A stretch of 53,741 nucleotides of DNA from Tardiphaga sp. (GTDB lineage Bacteria > Pseudomonadota > Alphaproteobacteria > Rhizobiales > Xanthobacteraceae). The notes under the pieces are model-generated. The model ran no database searches, had not been told where the DNA came from, and saw only the letters and a list, made by a program, of their open reading frames with translations. The stretch is taken from contig JASBVG010000060.1 in the NCBI GenBank assembly GCA_030147505.1, forward strand, positions 1 to 53,741, read 5' to 3'. The position numbers and the translations under genes are program-made. This document shows, piece after piece, positions 33,062 through 44,139 of the stretch; within the stretch, counting starts at the first letter, position 1, and each line of letters starts with the position of its first letter.

Positions 33062-34198
33062 ATGACCGCCTCCCGTATCTATCGCCTCGCCCTCACGAAC
33101 TTCCGCTCCTATCGTGCGGCGTCGCTAGAGACGTCGGCGGACATGGTGGCGCTGGTCGGCCCGAACGGCGCCGGCAAGACCAATTGCGTCGAGGCGATCT
33201 CGTTTCTCTCCCCCGGGCGCGGGCTGCGCCGCGCCACGCTGGAAGACATTGCCAGCAACGAGGGCGACGGGTCGTGGGCCGTGTCTGCAACCGTTGAGGG
33301 CGAAGTGGGCCTCGCGACCCTCGGCACCGGCATCGATCCGCCGATCGAAGGCATGTCGATCTCACGCCGCTGCCGCATCGACCGCGAACCGGTGGGCTCC
33401 GCCGCCGCCTTCGGCGACCATCTGCGCATGGTGTGGCTGACGCCGGCGATGGACCAGTTGTTCATGGGTGCGGCCTCGGAGCGACGACGCTTCTTCGACC
33501 GGTTGGTGCTGGCCATCGACAAGGATCACAACGGCCGCGTCTCGGCGTTGGAGCGCAGCCTGCGATCACGCAACCGTCTGCTGGAGGAGCGCAGCAGCGA
33601 CGGGCATTGGCTCGACGCGATCGAACGCGAGACGGCGGAGCTTGCCGTGGCCGTTGCCGCCATGCGCAGCGAAACCGTGACGCGGCTTGCCGCCATGCTG
33701 CAAGCCCGCGGCGAGGCATCCGCCTTTCCGTCCGCCATCATTTCGCTCGATGGCTGGATGGAGCAGGCGCTCATCAGCGAGCCAGCGACGGCGGTGGAGG
33801 ATCGCTACCGCGCCATCCTGCGCGACCACCGCCCGCGCGATACCGCTGCCGGTCGGACGCTGGACGGGCCGCACCTCACTGATCTGCAGGTCATCTACGC
33901 TCCGAAAAACATGCCGGCACGCGATGCTTCCACCGGCGAGCAGAAAGCATTGCTGATCGGATTGATCCTCGCCCATGCCACGCTCGTGGCAGAGATGACT
34001 GGCATCACACCGCTGCTGCTGCTGGACGAGATCGTTGCTCACCTCGACCCCGACCGCCGCAAGTCGCTGTTCGGGGAATTGGGCAAGCTCGGCGCCCAGG
34101 TCTGGATGACCGGTGCGGATCCTGCAGCGTTCGTCGATATCGGGCCGACGGGCGAACTCTTCGACGTCGTGGAGGGACGTATCGCACGGCGGGGATGA
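33062..34198 (+). CDS. recF: DNA replication and repair protein RecF
   Basis: This 378-residue SMC-like ATPase has the N-terminal RLALTNFRSYRAASLE, Walker A at 33-40 (GPNGAGKT) with NCVEAISFLSPGRGLRRATL, the signature region ARDASTGEQKALLIGLILAH, and Walker B TPLLLLDEIVAHLDPDRR. RecF helps load RecA at gaps with RecO and RecR. It sits in the conserved dnaA-dnaN-recF-gyrB neighbourhood. Confidence 0.98.
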   Translation: MTASRIYRLALTNFRSYRAASLETSADMVALVGPNGAGKTNCVEAISFLSPGRGLRRATLEDIASNEGDGSWAVSATVEGEVGLATLGTGIDPPIEGMSISRRCRIDREPVGSAAAFGDHLRMVWLTPAMDQLFMGAASERRRFFDRLVLAIDKDHNGRVSALERSLRSRNRLLEERSSDGHWLDAIERETAELAVAVAAMRSETVTRLAAMLQARGEASAFPSAIISLDGWMEQALISEPATAVEDRYRAILRDHRPRDTAAGRTLDGPHLTDLQVIYAPKNMPARDASTGEQKALLIGLILAHATLVAEMTGITPLLLLDEIVAHLDPDRRKSLFGELGKLGAQVWMTGADPAAFVDIGPTGELFDVVEGRIARRG

Positions 34199-34225
34199 AG
34201 TCTCATCCACCCTCGTCCTGCAGCC

Positions 34226-35425
34226 ATGACCGATCGTCGCTTGCCGCCCATTTCACATCGCGGCAAGTATTCGGCGATGTTTACATTTCTCGCCCTTCAC
34301 ACGTCCCGGATTGCGCGCATGGTCTGGGCCGAGCTGCGCACGCTGCCGAGGCCCGGGCCGCGCATGATCGACGAGATCGAATGCGCATGCTCCGTGCTGC
34401 TCGCCATCGTCATCTCGCACCGGATCGGCGCGGAGAATGTCGGCTGGGCCGCCTTCTCCGGCTATATGGTGATGCGCTCGCATGTCTCCGAAAGCTTTAC
34501 CCGTGGCGTGCTGCGTGTGACCGGCACGTTGATCGGCGCAGGCGGCGCGCTGCTGCTAGCGCCTTTTCTGTTGCCATCACCGCTGCTGCTCAGCTTCGCG
34601 CTGACTGTCTGGGGCGGCGTTACGCTCTATTTCGCCATCGTCGGGAAGCGCGCCTACGCTTGGCTGTTCACCGGCCTGACCTTCCTCATGGTGCTGATCG
34701 AGGCGATGGAACACGCCAGCGAACCGATCTCCCGTTTCGCCGCAACGCGCGTGCTGGAGGTGCTGGCCGGCACCATCGCCTGTGTCATCGTCAGCGCGAT
34801 CTCCACCTGGACGATCCGCCGCCGGCTACCAAACCCCGATCAGGACCTGCGCGCCAAGCCGGTTGGCCAGCCGACGCAACAGTGGCACGCGACTGTAGCC
34901 AGACACGCGCTGACCGGCGCCATCGCGCTGGGATTGATCCCTGCGGTCTGGCTCATCTTTGCGATCCCGGAACTGAGCCAGTCCAGCATTACGATATTTG
35001 CCGTGATGTTGGTGCCGGCGGCATCGCTGGCCGACGGCATTCTCAGCCCGGTCTCATCGCGCGTGATGCAGCGGCTGGTTGGTTGCCTTGCCGGCGGCTT
35101 CCTTGGCGGCGCAGTCCTGCTGCTCAGCCAGCATTCGCCGGTCGTCATGACGATCGGCCTCGTGCTTGGCATCCTCATCGGCCGCCATATCGAGAATGGG
35201 CCTCCTTCCATGAGCTATGCGGGCCTGCAATTTGTGCTCGCCTTCGTGGTGGTGCTGGTACCCGACAATTACGCCAATGCAGCGCTACAGCCCGGTTATG
35301 AGCGGCTGCTCGGCATCCTGTTCGGCATGGTGCTGCTGGAGCCGGTGGTGCTCGCCGCGCATCTGATCGCCCGGTGCGGAAGCCGCAAAGAGCCGCCTAA
35401 TCCGGCGCCAGAAACGGCCGCCTGA
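34226..35425 (+). CDS. FUSC-like (aromatic acid exporter type) membrane protein
   Basis: This 399-residue protein has about ten hydrophobic segments in two halves, separated by a polar stretch (about 200-225, RRRLPNPDQDLRAKP). The first half includes ACSVLLAIVISHRIGAENVG and AAFSGYMVMRSHVSESFTRG, and the second GLIPAVWLIFAIPELSQSSI; the bipartite layout and RVTGTLIGAGGALLL motif fit the fusaric acid resistance/aromatic acid exporter (FUSC) superfamily. The likely role is efflux of aromatic or other organic acids. It lies 27 bp after recF, inserted between recF and gyrB, which is not the classical order. Confidence 0.8.
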   Translation: MTDRRLPPISHRGKYSAMFTFLALHTSRIARMVWAELRTLPRPGPRMIDEIECACSVLLAIVISHRIGAENVGWAAFSGYMVMRSHVSESFTRGVLRVTGTLIGAGGALLLAPFLLPSPLLLSFALTVWGGVTLYFAIVGKRAYAWLFTGLTFLMVLIEAMEHASEPISRFAATRVLEVLAGTIACVIVSAISTWTIRRRLPNPDQDLRAKPVGQPTQQWHATVARHALTGAIALGLIPAVWLIFAIPELSQSSITIFAVMLVPAASLADGILSPVSSRVMQRLVGCLAGGFLGGAVLLLSQHSPVVMTIGLVLGILIGRHIENGPPSMSYAGLQFVLAFVVVLVPDNYANAALQPGYERLLGILFGMVLLEPVVLAAHLIARCGSRKEPPNPAPETAA

Positions 35426-35490
35426 CGGCTTGATAATCCGCCAGAAAACTCCATTTATTCAACAGCTTGCAATGCATGACTTTGCGCTAG

Positions 35491-38016
<2,526 letters not shown>

Positions 38017-38039
38017 GCGCACAACGGACACCGATGCAG

Positions 38040-38074
38040 AAGCGCCCGCTTCATCAAAGATGAAGCGGGCGCTT
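38040..38074. terminator. Strong bidirectional terminator after gyrB
   Basis: AAGCGCCCGCTTCATC and GATGAAGCGGGCGCTT make a perfect 16-bp stem with a 3-nt loop, followed by CCGTTTTG. It separates gyrB from the convergent TctC-type gene and serves both. Confidence 0.93.
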
Positions 38075-38098
38075 CCGTTTTGCTCTTCCGGATTGCGA

Positions 38099-39079
38099 TC
38101 AGTTCGGAATCTTCGCCTTGGCTTTGGTCACGATGCTTTCCATCCGCGCCGATTCCTTGCCGATAAACGCACCGAATTCTTCGGGCTTATCGGCGATCAC
38201 GGTCAGGCCGAGACCTTCAAGACGCGACTTGACGGTGGGGTCGTGCAACGCATCGACGATGGCCTTGTTGAGCTTCTCGACCACATCCTTCGGGGTGGCC
38301 GCAGGAGCGACGAAGCCGTACCAGATGCCGGCGAGAAGATCGGGCGCACCGGCTTCCGATGACGATGGCACATTCGGCAGCTCCTTTTTGCGGGAGGGCG
38401 CAGTGACGACGATCGGCTTCAGCGCGCCGCTCTGCGCCTGCTGCACGACGTTCGAGAAATTGTCGCAGATCATGTTGACGCGACCGCCGAGAACATCCTG
38501 AATCGCCGGCGCCGGCCCCTGATACGGGATGTGCGTGATGTCGACGCCTTCTAGCACCTTCAGAGTTTCGCCACACAGATGGCTGGTGCTGCCATTGCCG
38601 GCAGATGCGAAAGTCAGCTTGCCCGGCTCGGCTTTCGCCAGCGCCACCAGCTCCTTCAAATTGCCGGCCTTCAACGCGGGATCGACGACGATCATGTTCG
38701 GCGTCGAGGCCGCATTGGCGATCGGCGTGAAGTCCTTGGCCGGATTGTAGACCGGCTTTTCATAAATCCACTGATTGATCGCGAGCACGCCGGTGGTGCC
38801 GAGCAGGATTGTATAGCCGTCTGGCGGCGCGGAAGCGACGCGAACGGCGCCGATGGTGCCATTGGCACCGCCACGATTCTCAATAATCACCGGAACGCCA
38901 TTGAGCGCCTTGGACATCAATGGTCCGAGCAACCGCGGAATCGAGTCGCTGGTGCTTCCGGCGGGGAAAGGCACCACGATGGTAATCGGCTTGTCGGGAA
39001 AGCCGTTCGCCCGTGCACCAGAGACTGCGAGAGTGAGTGGCGACAACAGCGCCGCAACAACGAATGTCGTCAACTTCAT
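38099..39079 (-). CDS. Solitary tripartite tricarboxylate transporter binding protein (TctC/Bug family)
   Basis: The 326-residue product has a signal peptide (MKLTTFVVAALLSPLTLAVS) and Bug signatures: FPDKPITIVVPFPAGSTSDS, IPRLLGPLMSKALNGVPVII, ENRGGANGTIGAVRVASAPP and THIPYQGPAPAIQDVLGGRV. It lies downstream of a flavin monooxygenase gene on the same strand (136 bp gap), suggesting that it delivers an aromatic acid or related substrate for that pathway. No tctA/B genes are near. Confidence 0.93.
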   Translation of the reverse strand: MKLTTFVVAALLSPLTLAVSGARANGFPDKPITIVVPFPAGSTSDSIPRLLGPLMSKALNGVPVIIENRGGANGTIGAVRVASAPPDGYTILLGTTGVLAINQWIYEKPVYNPAKDFTPIANAASTPNMIVVDPALKAGNLKELVALAKAEPGKLTFASAGNGSTSHLCGETLKVLEGVDITHIPYQGPAPAIQDVLGGRVNMICDNFSNVVQQAQSGALKPIVVTAPSRKKELPNVPSSSEAGAPDLLAGIWYGFVAPAATPKDVVEKLNKAIVDALHDPTVKSRLEGLGLTVIADKPEEFGAFIGKESARMESIVTKAKAKIPN

Positions 39080-39215
39080 CGATCAATCCTTACTTCGCAT
39101 TCTGAACATTTTGCATGACGTTCTGAGAACCACGGCCTTGGCGCTTTCCCTCACGCAATTCTTGCCCAGCCGACGGTCGTGTGCCGCCGATCATCGTCTT
39201 ATCAGCAGTCGGCGA

Positions 39216-40433
39216 TCACTCGGTCTTGCCAAGATGCAGCGCAGCAGCACGATCAAGTGAATCCAGCATCGCTATCCGCCGCAGCAGCGCACGGCCCTTT
39301 TCGGGATCAGCAGCCGCGGCACGAATATCGTCACGGAAGCGGGCGCGATCGTCCTCGTCCTTCGCTTCGAGATTCTTCTTGTTACGGATGGTGTCTCCCT
39401 GAATCGCCTGCATCGTCACGGTACGACGCTGCAGATCATAATCGGCGAGGATGCTTTCGCTATCCTTGCCGTTGATCACAGCGCCGAGCTTGGAAGTAAG
39501 GTTCAGCGCATCGTGGATACCGCCATTCATGCCCATGCCGCCGAGCGGGTTGTTGATATGCGCGGCATCCCCGGCGAGGAAGGAACGGCCCTTCTGGAAA
39601 TTGGCGGCGACGCGCTGATGTACGCGATAGAGTGTAGTATGCGTGACCGGCGCTTCCACATCGCCAGGCACGACGCGCCGGATCGACGACGTCACATATC
39701 CCTCTGACAGCGCCTCTTCGTCGGACATTTCGGCCGGCACCGGCATCATCACGCGCCATGCACCGATGATGCGCAGCAGGAAGTACCAGCGCTCGGGATC
39801 AGCGACATAGCTCACCGACGACACGCCGGGACGCAGCGCCGTGAAGTCGACCGGCGTTGTCATCACCAGAAAGCGCTCGGGCCAGGTGAAGCCTTCGAAT
39901 TCCATGTTCTGGCTGCGGCGGACGATGCTATTGGCGCCGTCCGCGCCGATCAGCCAGTCACATTCATAGGTCTTGTCTTCGCTGTACACGGTGACAGCGA
40001 GCGTGACGGTGTCGTTGCTCTGCGTCACCGATTTTACTTCACAGCCGAACACGATGGTGAACAGCGGATGATTCTTCAGTCCATCGAGAATGATGCGGGT
40101 GAGCTTGAACTGCTCGGCCTGCAGACGGAACGGATGCCGGACCAGATCGGAGATCGCAGCGAAATCAAACGTGCCGAGGACACCGTCGGCAGAAGAGGAA
40201 TATTGGACGGTCGGCGCTTTCAGTCCCTGCGCGATCAGTTCCTTGGCGAAGCCGAGATCGTCGAGCATATCGAGGGTCGGTGGATGGAAGGTTGAGGCGC
40301 GCGACTCGCCGCTCAGCGTGTCATTCTTTTCCAGAACCAGAACCGGAATGCCCTGCCGCACCAGATCGGCAGCGGCGACCATGCCGACAGGGCCTGCGCC
40401 AGCGATGATGACCGGGTATTTTTTCGCGCTCAT
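39216..40433 (-). CDS. Class A FAD-dependent monooxygenase (aromatic hydroxylase type)
   Basis: This 405-residue protein has the three class A flavoprotein motifs: the FAD fingerprint IIAGAGPVGMVAAADLVRQG (9-28), the DG motif WLIGADGANSIVRRS, and the GD motif SFLAGDAAHINNPLGGMGMN. These fit the phenol/hydroxybenzoate hydroxylase family, which inserts one oxygen into an aromatic ring using NAD(P)H. The C-terminal extension of phenol hydroxylase is missing; the end is short. It is divergent from a LysR regulator and followed by a TctC-type binding protein, a typical catabolic set. Confidence 0.9.
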   Translation of the reverse strand: MSAKKYPVIIAGAGPVGMVAAADLVRQGIPVLVLEKNDTLSGESRASTFHPPTLDMLDDLGFAKELIAQGLKAPTVQYSSSADGVLGTFDFAAISDLVRHPFRLQAEQFKLTRIILDGLKNHPLFTIVFGCEVKSVTQSNDTVTLAVTVYSEDKTYECDWLIGADGANSIVRRSQNMEFEGFTWPERFLVMTTPVDFTALRPGVSSVSYVADPERWYFLLRIIGAWRVMMPVPAEMSDEEALSEGYVTSSIRRVVPGDVEAPVTHTTLYRVHQRVAANFQKGRSFLAGDAAHINNPLGGMGMNGGIHDALNLTSKLGAVINGKDSESILADYDLQRRTVTMQAIQGDTIRNKKNLEAKDEDDRARFRDDIRAAAADPEKGRALLRRIAMLDSLDRAAALHLGKTE

Positions 40434-40615
40434 TCGTCCACAACCTCAATTGGTGACCGATCGCAGCATCGCGGCGCAGCCAGATCGATCAGTCAGAGGG
40501 CGGAGAAAGGTCCGCTCCATTGCTGACTTTCATCATGGCGCAGAAGCTATGTGCCTTGCGCTTAGGCATGCAAACAATTTAATCTGCAGACATCTTGCGT
40601 TTTTGGAATGAACTC

Positions 40616-41557
40616 ATGCGCCGCAGAATTCCGAGCCTGGGTGCGCTGATGGCCTTCAGCGCTGCCGCCAAACACCTCAGCGTCACCCGCGCCGCCAGCG
40701 AGCTGGCCCTCACGGAAAGCGCGGTGTCACGCCAGATCGCGCAGCTGGAGGCTCAACTTGGCGTCAAACTCTTTCATCGCATCAAGAAGCGGATCACGCT
40801 GACCCGCGCCGGCACCGCCTATAGCACCCGCGTGGCGCAAACTATCGAGCGTATCGAACGCGATGCGCTGGAAATCATGGGCTATGAGGCGGACGGAACG
40901 GTGCTCGACGTCGCCGCGTTGCCCACGGTCGGCACCCAGTGGCTGATCCCACGCCTGCCGGATTTCTACGCCCGCCATCCGGGCGTCGCCGTCAATGTAA
41001 GTGCGCGCAATACGCGGTTCTTCTTCAGCGAGACTGCGCTCGATGGCGCACTTTATTTCGGCCAGCCCGACTGGCCCGGCACACGCGCCGATCACCTGTT
41101 CGATGAAGTGCTGCTGCCGGTCGGCTCACCCGCGCTGATCGGCAAGCGTGGCGAATTGCCGGCGCACGAAGTCGCCGAGTTGCGGCTTCTGCATCTGGTC
41201 ACAAGGCCCGATGCCTGGCGACGCTGGTTCGATGCGGCAGAGCTGGAGGGCACCAATGTGATCCGCGGCCCGCGCTTTGATATTCAATCGACCTTGATTA
41301 GTGCGGCGAGTTCCGGCCTCGGCGTTGCGCTGCTGCCTGAATTCTTGATTTCCGATCAGTTAAGATCGGGCAAACTGCGGGTGCTGTCGAGCCTGACACT
41401 GAAAAGCGTCGGCTCCTATTATTTCGCCTGCCCGGAAGAGAAAGCCGAAAACCCCTTGCTGCAGGCGTTCCGCGCGTGGCTGCTAACGCAGGCGCAGGGA
41501 TCATCGCCGAGTTTGCAGGGTGCGTTGAGCAAAGGCGCGCAAGCGCCGGTGCGATAG
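40616..41557 (+). CDS. LysR-family regulator (GcvA-like)
   Basis: The ATG at 40616 gives 313 residues; an upstream TTG at 40595 is less likely. The N-terminal winged helix is typical: RRRIPSLGALMAFSAAAKHL, SVTRAASELALTESAVSRQI and LGVKLFHRIKKRITLT. The effector domain includes ALPTVGTQWLIPRLPDFYAR, as in the GcvA subgroup. It is divergent from the monooxygenase gene across about 180 bp and is probably its activator. Confidence 0.92.
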   Translation: MRRRIPSLGALMAFSAAAKHLSVTRAASELALTESAVSRQIAQLEAQLGVKLFHRIKKRITLTRAGTAYSTRVAQTIERIERDALEIMGYEADGTVLDVAALPTVGTQWLIPRLPDFYARHPGVAVNVSARNTRFFFSETALDGALYFGQPDWPGTRADHLFDEVLLPVGSPALIGKRGELPAHEVAELRLLHLVTRPDAWRRWFDAAELEGTNVIRGPRFDIQSTLISAASSGLGVALLPEFLISDQLRSGKLRVLSSLTLKSVGSYYFACPEEKAENPLLQAFRAWLLTQAQGSSPSLQGALSKGAQAPVR

Positions 41558-41576
41558 CCATCAGGGCTTGGCCCGT

Positions 41577-41596
41577 GAAGCGATGAGTGTCGCTTC
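41577..41596. terminator. Hairpin between convergent regulators
   Basis: GAAGCGA and TCGCTTC form a perfect 7-bp stem with a 6-nt loop, between the lysR stop and the gntR stop. It has no T-run; weak terminator or repeat remnant. Confidence 0.45.
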
Positions 41597-41615
41597 GCTC
41601 AACCGATCCTACAAT

Positions 41616-42317
41616 TCAGCCTGTCTCTTCCGCATATGGCGCGAGCACATCGACGAGATCTCGGCCACGCGCCGGGCTCGGCTCCACCAGCGCACGATTG
41701 GCGACTTCACCGAGATGCGAATGCATCAGCGCCATCACTCTATCGACATCACCGTCCTGCAGAGCGTCGATAATGGCGATGTGCTCGCTGATGCCGCATT
41801 CCGATGAATGCGGTCGGCTGAACAGCGACAAGGTCAGGCAGCAGCGATAGGCGATCTCGCTGACATAGCGGACCAGCACCGGGCTATTCGTCATCGACGC
41901 CAGCAGGATGTGAAACTCGGTAGCGAGACGAATCGAAACAGCGCTCGGCCCGTCATGCGCCTCCTGCTCGGCTGCCACATGCGCCTTGAGGCGCGCAATC
42001 TGGGCTGGCTTCAATTTACCAGCAAGCTTGCGCACGATCAGGCGCTCGAGCTCCATGCGGATATCGAAGATGTCGCGCGCATCCTGCCAGCTCGGCGTAA
42101 CCACCACCGCGATGCGGTTGCGGCGGAGTTCGACAAGACCTTCGGAGGCAAGCTGCCCGAGCGCATGGCGCGCAATGGTGCGACTGACGCCAAAGCGCTC
42201 GCCGAGCGAATCCTCGGGCAACTTGGTGCCCGGCTCAAGCGCCTGTTCGATGATCGCGCGCCGAAGGGCGCGGCAGATCATCCCGACTTTATCCTTGGGA
42301 TTCGGCGTTTCTGGCAT
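41616..42317 (-). CDS. GntR-family regulator with FCD-type ligand domain
   Basis: The ATG at 42317 gives 233 residues (MPETPNPKDKVGMICRALRR); ATGs further upstream would add residues lying in the intergenic region. The winged helix has GTKLPEDSLGERFGVSRTIA and RHALGQLASEGLVELRRNRI. The C-terminal all-helical domain contains DIFDIRMELERLIVRKLAGK, RLATEFHILLASMTN and SEHIAIIDALQDGDVDRVMA, the FCD pattern with its metal/ligand histidines. It is divergent from the ABC/amidohydrolase operon and probably represses it. Palindromes in the gap are candidate operators. Confidence 0.9.
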   Translation of the reverse strand: MPETPNPKDKVGMICRALRRAIIEQALEPGTKLPEDSLGERFGVSRTIARHALGQLASEGLVELRRNRIAVVVTPSWQDARDIFDIRMELERLIVRKLAGKLKPAQIARLKAHVAAEQEAHDGPSAVSIRLATEFHILLASMTNSPVLVRYVSEIAYRCCLTLSLFSRPHSSECGISEHIAIIDALQDGDVDRVMALMHSHLGEVANRALVEPSPARGRDLVDVLAPYAEETG

Positions 42318-42346
42318 GCTGTCGAACCTGTACCATTCCATATATA

Positions 42347-42374
42347 CAAGCGCTTGCGCGAAGTGCATGCACTT
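42347..42374. promoter_or_regulatory. Two adjacent perfect palindromes upstream of gntR
   Basis: CAAGCGCTTG (42347-42356) and AAGTGCATGCACTT (42361-42374) are perfect palindromes only 4 bp apart, 30-57 bp upstream of the gntR start. They are suitable for dimeric regulators such as GntR proteins. Confidence 0.5.
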
Positions 42375-42463
42375 TATCGGAGCGTCTGCCCAATAATTTC
42401 GCAATGAAGGGTGAATGGCAGCAATTTGAGGAGGATTCGCGCCGGACTCAAGTGGCACCCCAA

Positions 42464-42496
42464 TTGCATACACTTGCTGTCATGATCAGTATGCAA
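42464..42496. promoter_or_regulatory. Inverted repeat over the ABC operon start
   Basis: TTGCATAC (42464-42471) and GTATGCAA (42489-42496) are a perfect inverted repeat with 17 bp between, spanning the proposed start codon at 42482. It may be an operator or, in RNA, a hairpin around the start. The first interpretation is supported by the divergent gntR gene. Confidence 0.5.
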
Positions 42497-43342
42497 GAGA
42501 ACGATGCTCTGGCCCAGAGTACACCACGCATCCCGACCGCGATCGAGCTGTCGCGGACATCGGTGACCTTCGGCCGCGGCCTCAGCGAGACGCCGGCGCT
42601 GTCGGAAACCAATCTTATCATCCCCGACGGTGAATTCCTCGCTCTTGTCGGCCCCTCCGGCTGCGGCAAGTCGACGATCCTAAAACTGGTCAGCAATCTC
42701 ATTCGCCCGACGACTGGCGTCGTCATTGTCGGCGGGCGCGAGGTTGCGGCGAAAGCACTGCGCATCGGCATGGCATTCCAGAACCCGACCATGCTGCCCT
42801 GGCTGACCATCGAGCAGAACATCATGCTGCCGTTGAAGATCGTCCAGCCGTTCCGGGCCGAATATCGGCAGAAGCGCAAAACCGAGTTTCGCGACAAGGC
42901 GCATGCACTTCTGGCGCAGGTCGGCCTCAAGGATTTCGGCAAGAAGTATCCGTGGCAGCTCTCCGGCGGCATGCTGCAACGAGCCAATCTGTGCCGCGCG
43001 CTGATCCATGATCCGCGCATGCTGCTGCTCGACGAACCTTTTGGTGCCCTCGATCAGTTCACCAAGGAAGAACTATGGTCGATCCTGCAGGGATTGTGGC
43101 TGCAGAATAAGCCGACCGTATTGCTGGTGACGCACGATCTGCGCGAAGCTGGCTTCCTCGCCAGCCGCATCTGCGTGATGAGCGCGCGGCCGGGCCGCAT
43201 TCTCGATGATAGCACGGTGGATTTCCCGCGGCCGCGCACAATTCCGATGACTTTCGAGCCGGATTTCGTCGCGCTGAACCAGCGTCTACGCGAACTCATC
43301 GTCAATGCGCGCAGCGGCGCGCCAGCACCGCAGGAGGCTTAA
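42482..43342 (+). CDS. ABC transporter ATP-binding protein (nitrate/taurine type)
   Basis: The chosen ATG at 42482 gives 286 residues, but the start is uncertain: none of the candidates (42404, 42452, 42482, 42491) has a well-placed ribosome site. The ATPase is standard: Walker A LVGPSGCGKST (about 56-66), Q-loop GMAFQNPTMLPWLTIEQNIM, signature WQLSGGMLQRANLCRAL, Walker B MLLLDEPFGALDQFT and the switch histidine LLVTHDLREAG. It belongs to the SsuB/TauB/NrtD group. It powers the importer formed with the permease and binding protein encoded immediately downstream. Confidence 0.9.
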   Translation: MISMQENDALAQSTPRIPTAIELSRTSVTFGRGLSETPALSETNLIIPDGEFLALVGPSGCGKSTILKLVSNLIRPTTGVVIVGGREVAAKALRIGMAFQNPTMLPWLTIEQNIMLPLKIVQPFRAEYRQKRKTEFRDKAHALLAQVGLKDFGKKYPWQLSGGMLQRANLCRALIHDPRMLLLDEPFGALDQFTKEELWSILQGLWLQNKPTVLLVTHDLREAGFLASRICVMSARPGRILDDSTVDFPRPRTIPMTFEPDFVALNQRLRELIVNARSGAPAPQEA

Positions 43343-44116
43343 ATGAACCTCGGCCTCCGTCAGAAACTCTGGTCATTCGGACTGATCGTCGCCTTTTTCG
43401 TGGGATGGCAGCTATTCTGCATCGTCTCGGGCATGTCCGATCTCATCCTGCCGCGCCCGACCGACGTACTCACGACACTGATCGCGCGCTTCCCGGTGCT
43501 GTGGCCGCATATCGTACAGACGCTGGTCACCACCATGACCGGCTTCGCGTTCGGCGTCGGCCTCGGCGTGGTGTTAGGTGCGATCATCGGCGTGTCGAAA
43601 GTCGCCTATGACACCGCCTACCCATTGCTGGTCGGCTTCTCGTCGATCCCTAAAGTCGCTGTCGTTCCGATCTTCGTACTGTGGTTCGGCTCGGGCTCGG
43701 TGCCGGCCATCCTCACCGCGCTGTCAATCTGCTTCTTCCCGATCGTCGTGAATATTGCGACCGGCCTCGCCACCACCGAGCCGGAAATGGAAGACGTGTT
43801 GAAGGCGCTGGGCGCCAGCAAGATGGACATCCTCTGGAATGTCGGCTTGCCGCGCACCATGCCGTTCTTCTTCGCTTCGCTGAAGGTAGCCGTAAGCTAC
43901 GCCTTTGTTGGCGCGGTGCTGGCGGAAACCGTCGCGTCCAATCGCGGCATCGGCAATGTGATGATGAGCGCGTCCTCCAACTTCAACGTGCCACTGGTCT
44001 TTGCCTGCCTGTTCATTCTCGCGATCCTCGGCGTCGCCCTCTACGTGATCTTTTCGCTTATCGAAGGGCGCGTGACCGGTTGGGCGACCCGCAAGAACGA
44101 TGTTGTCGCAACTTGA
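43343..44116 (+). CDS. ABC transporter permease (SsuC/TauC type)
   Basis: This 257-residue protein has about six membrane segments and the coupling-helix motif FFPIVVNIATGLATTEPEME followed by LKALGASKMDILWNVGLPRT. It starts straight after the ATPase stop and has an AGGAGG ribosome site. It is the membrane channel; two copies probably work with two ATPase subunits. Confidence 0.94.
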   Translation: MNLGLRQKLWSFGLIVAFFVGWQLFCIVSGMSDLILPRPTDVLTTLIARFPVLWPHIVQTLVTTMTGFAFGVGLGVVLGAIIGVSKVAYDTAYPLLVGFSSIPKVAVVPIFVLWFGSGSVPAILTALSICFFPIVVNIATGLATTEPEMEDVLKALGASKMDILWNVGLPRTMPFFFASLKVAVSYAFVGAVLAETVASNRGIGNVMMSASSNFNVPLVFACLFILAILGVALYVIFSLIEGRVTGWATRKNDVVAT

Positions 44117-44139
44117 TCCCCATTAACCAGGAGACCGTC

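Noticed and set aside
34195..35301. A long forward frame overlapping the FUSC-like gene
   Set aside because: The translation is arginine-rich and has no membrane pattern, whereas the other frame has a coherent membrane protein.
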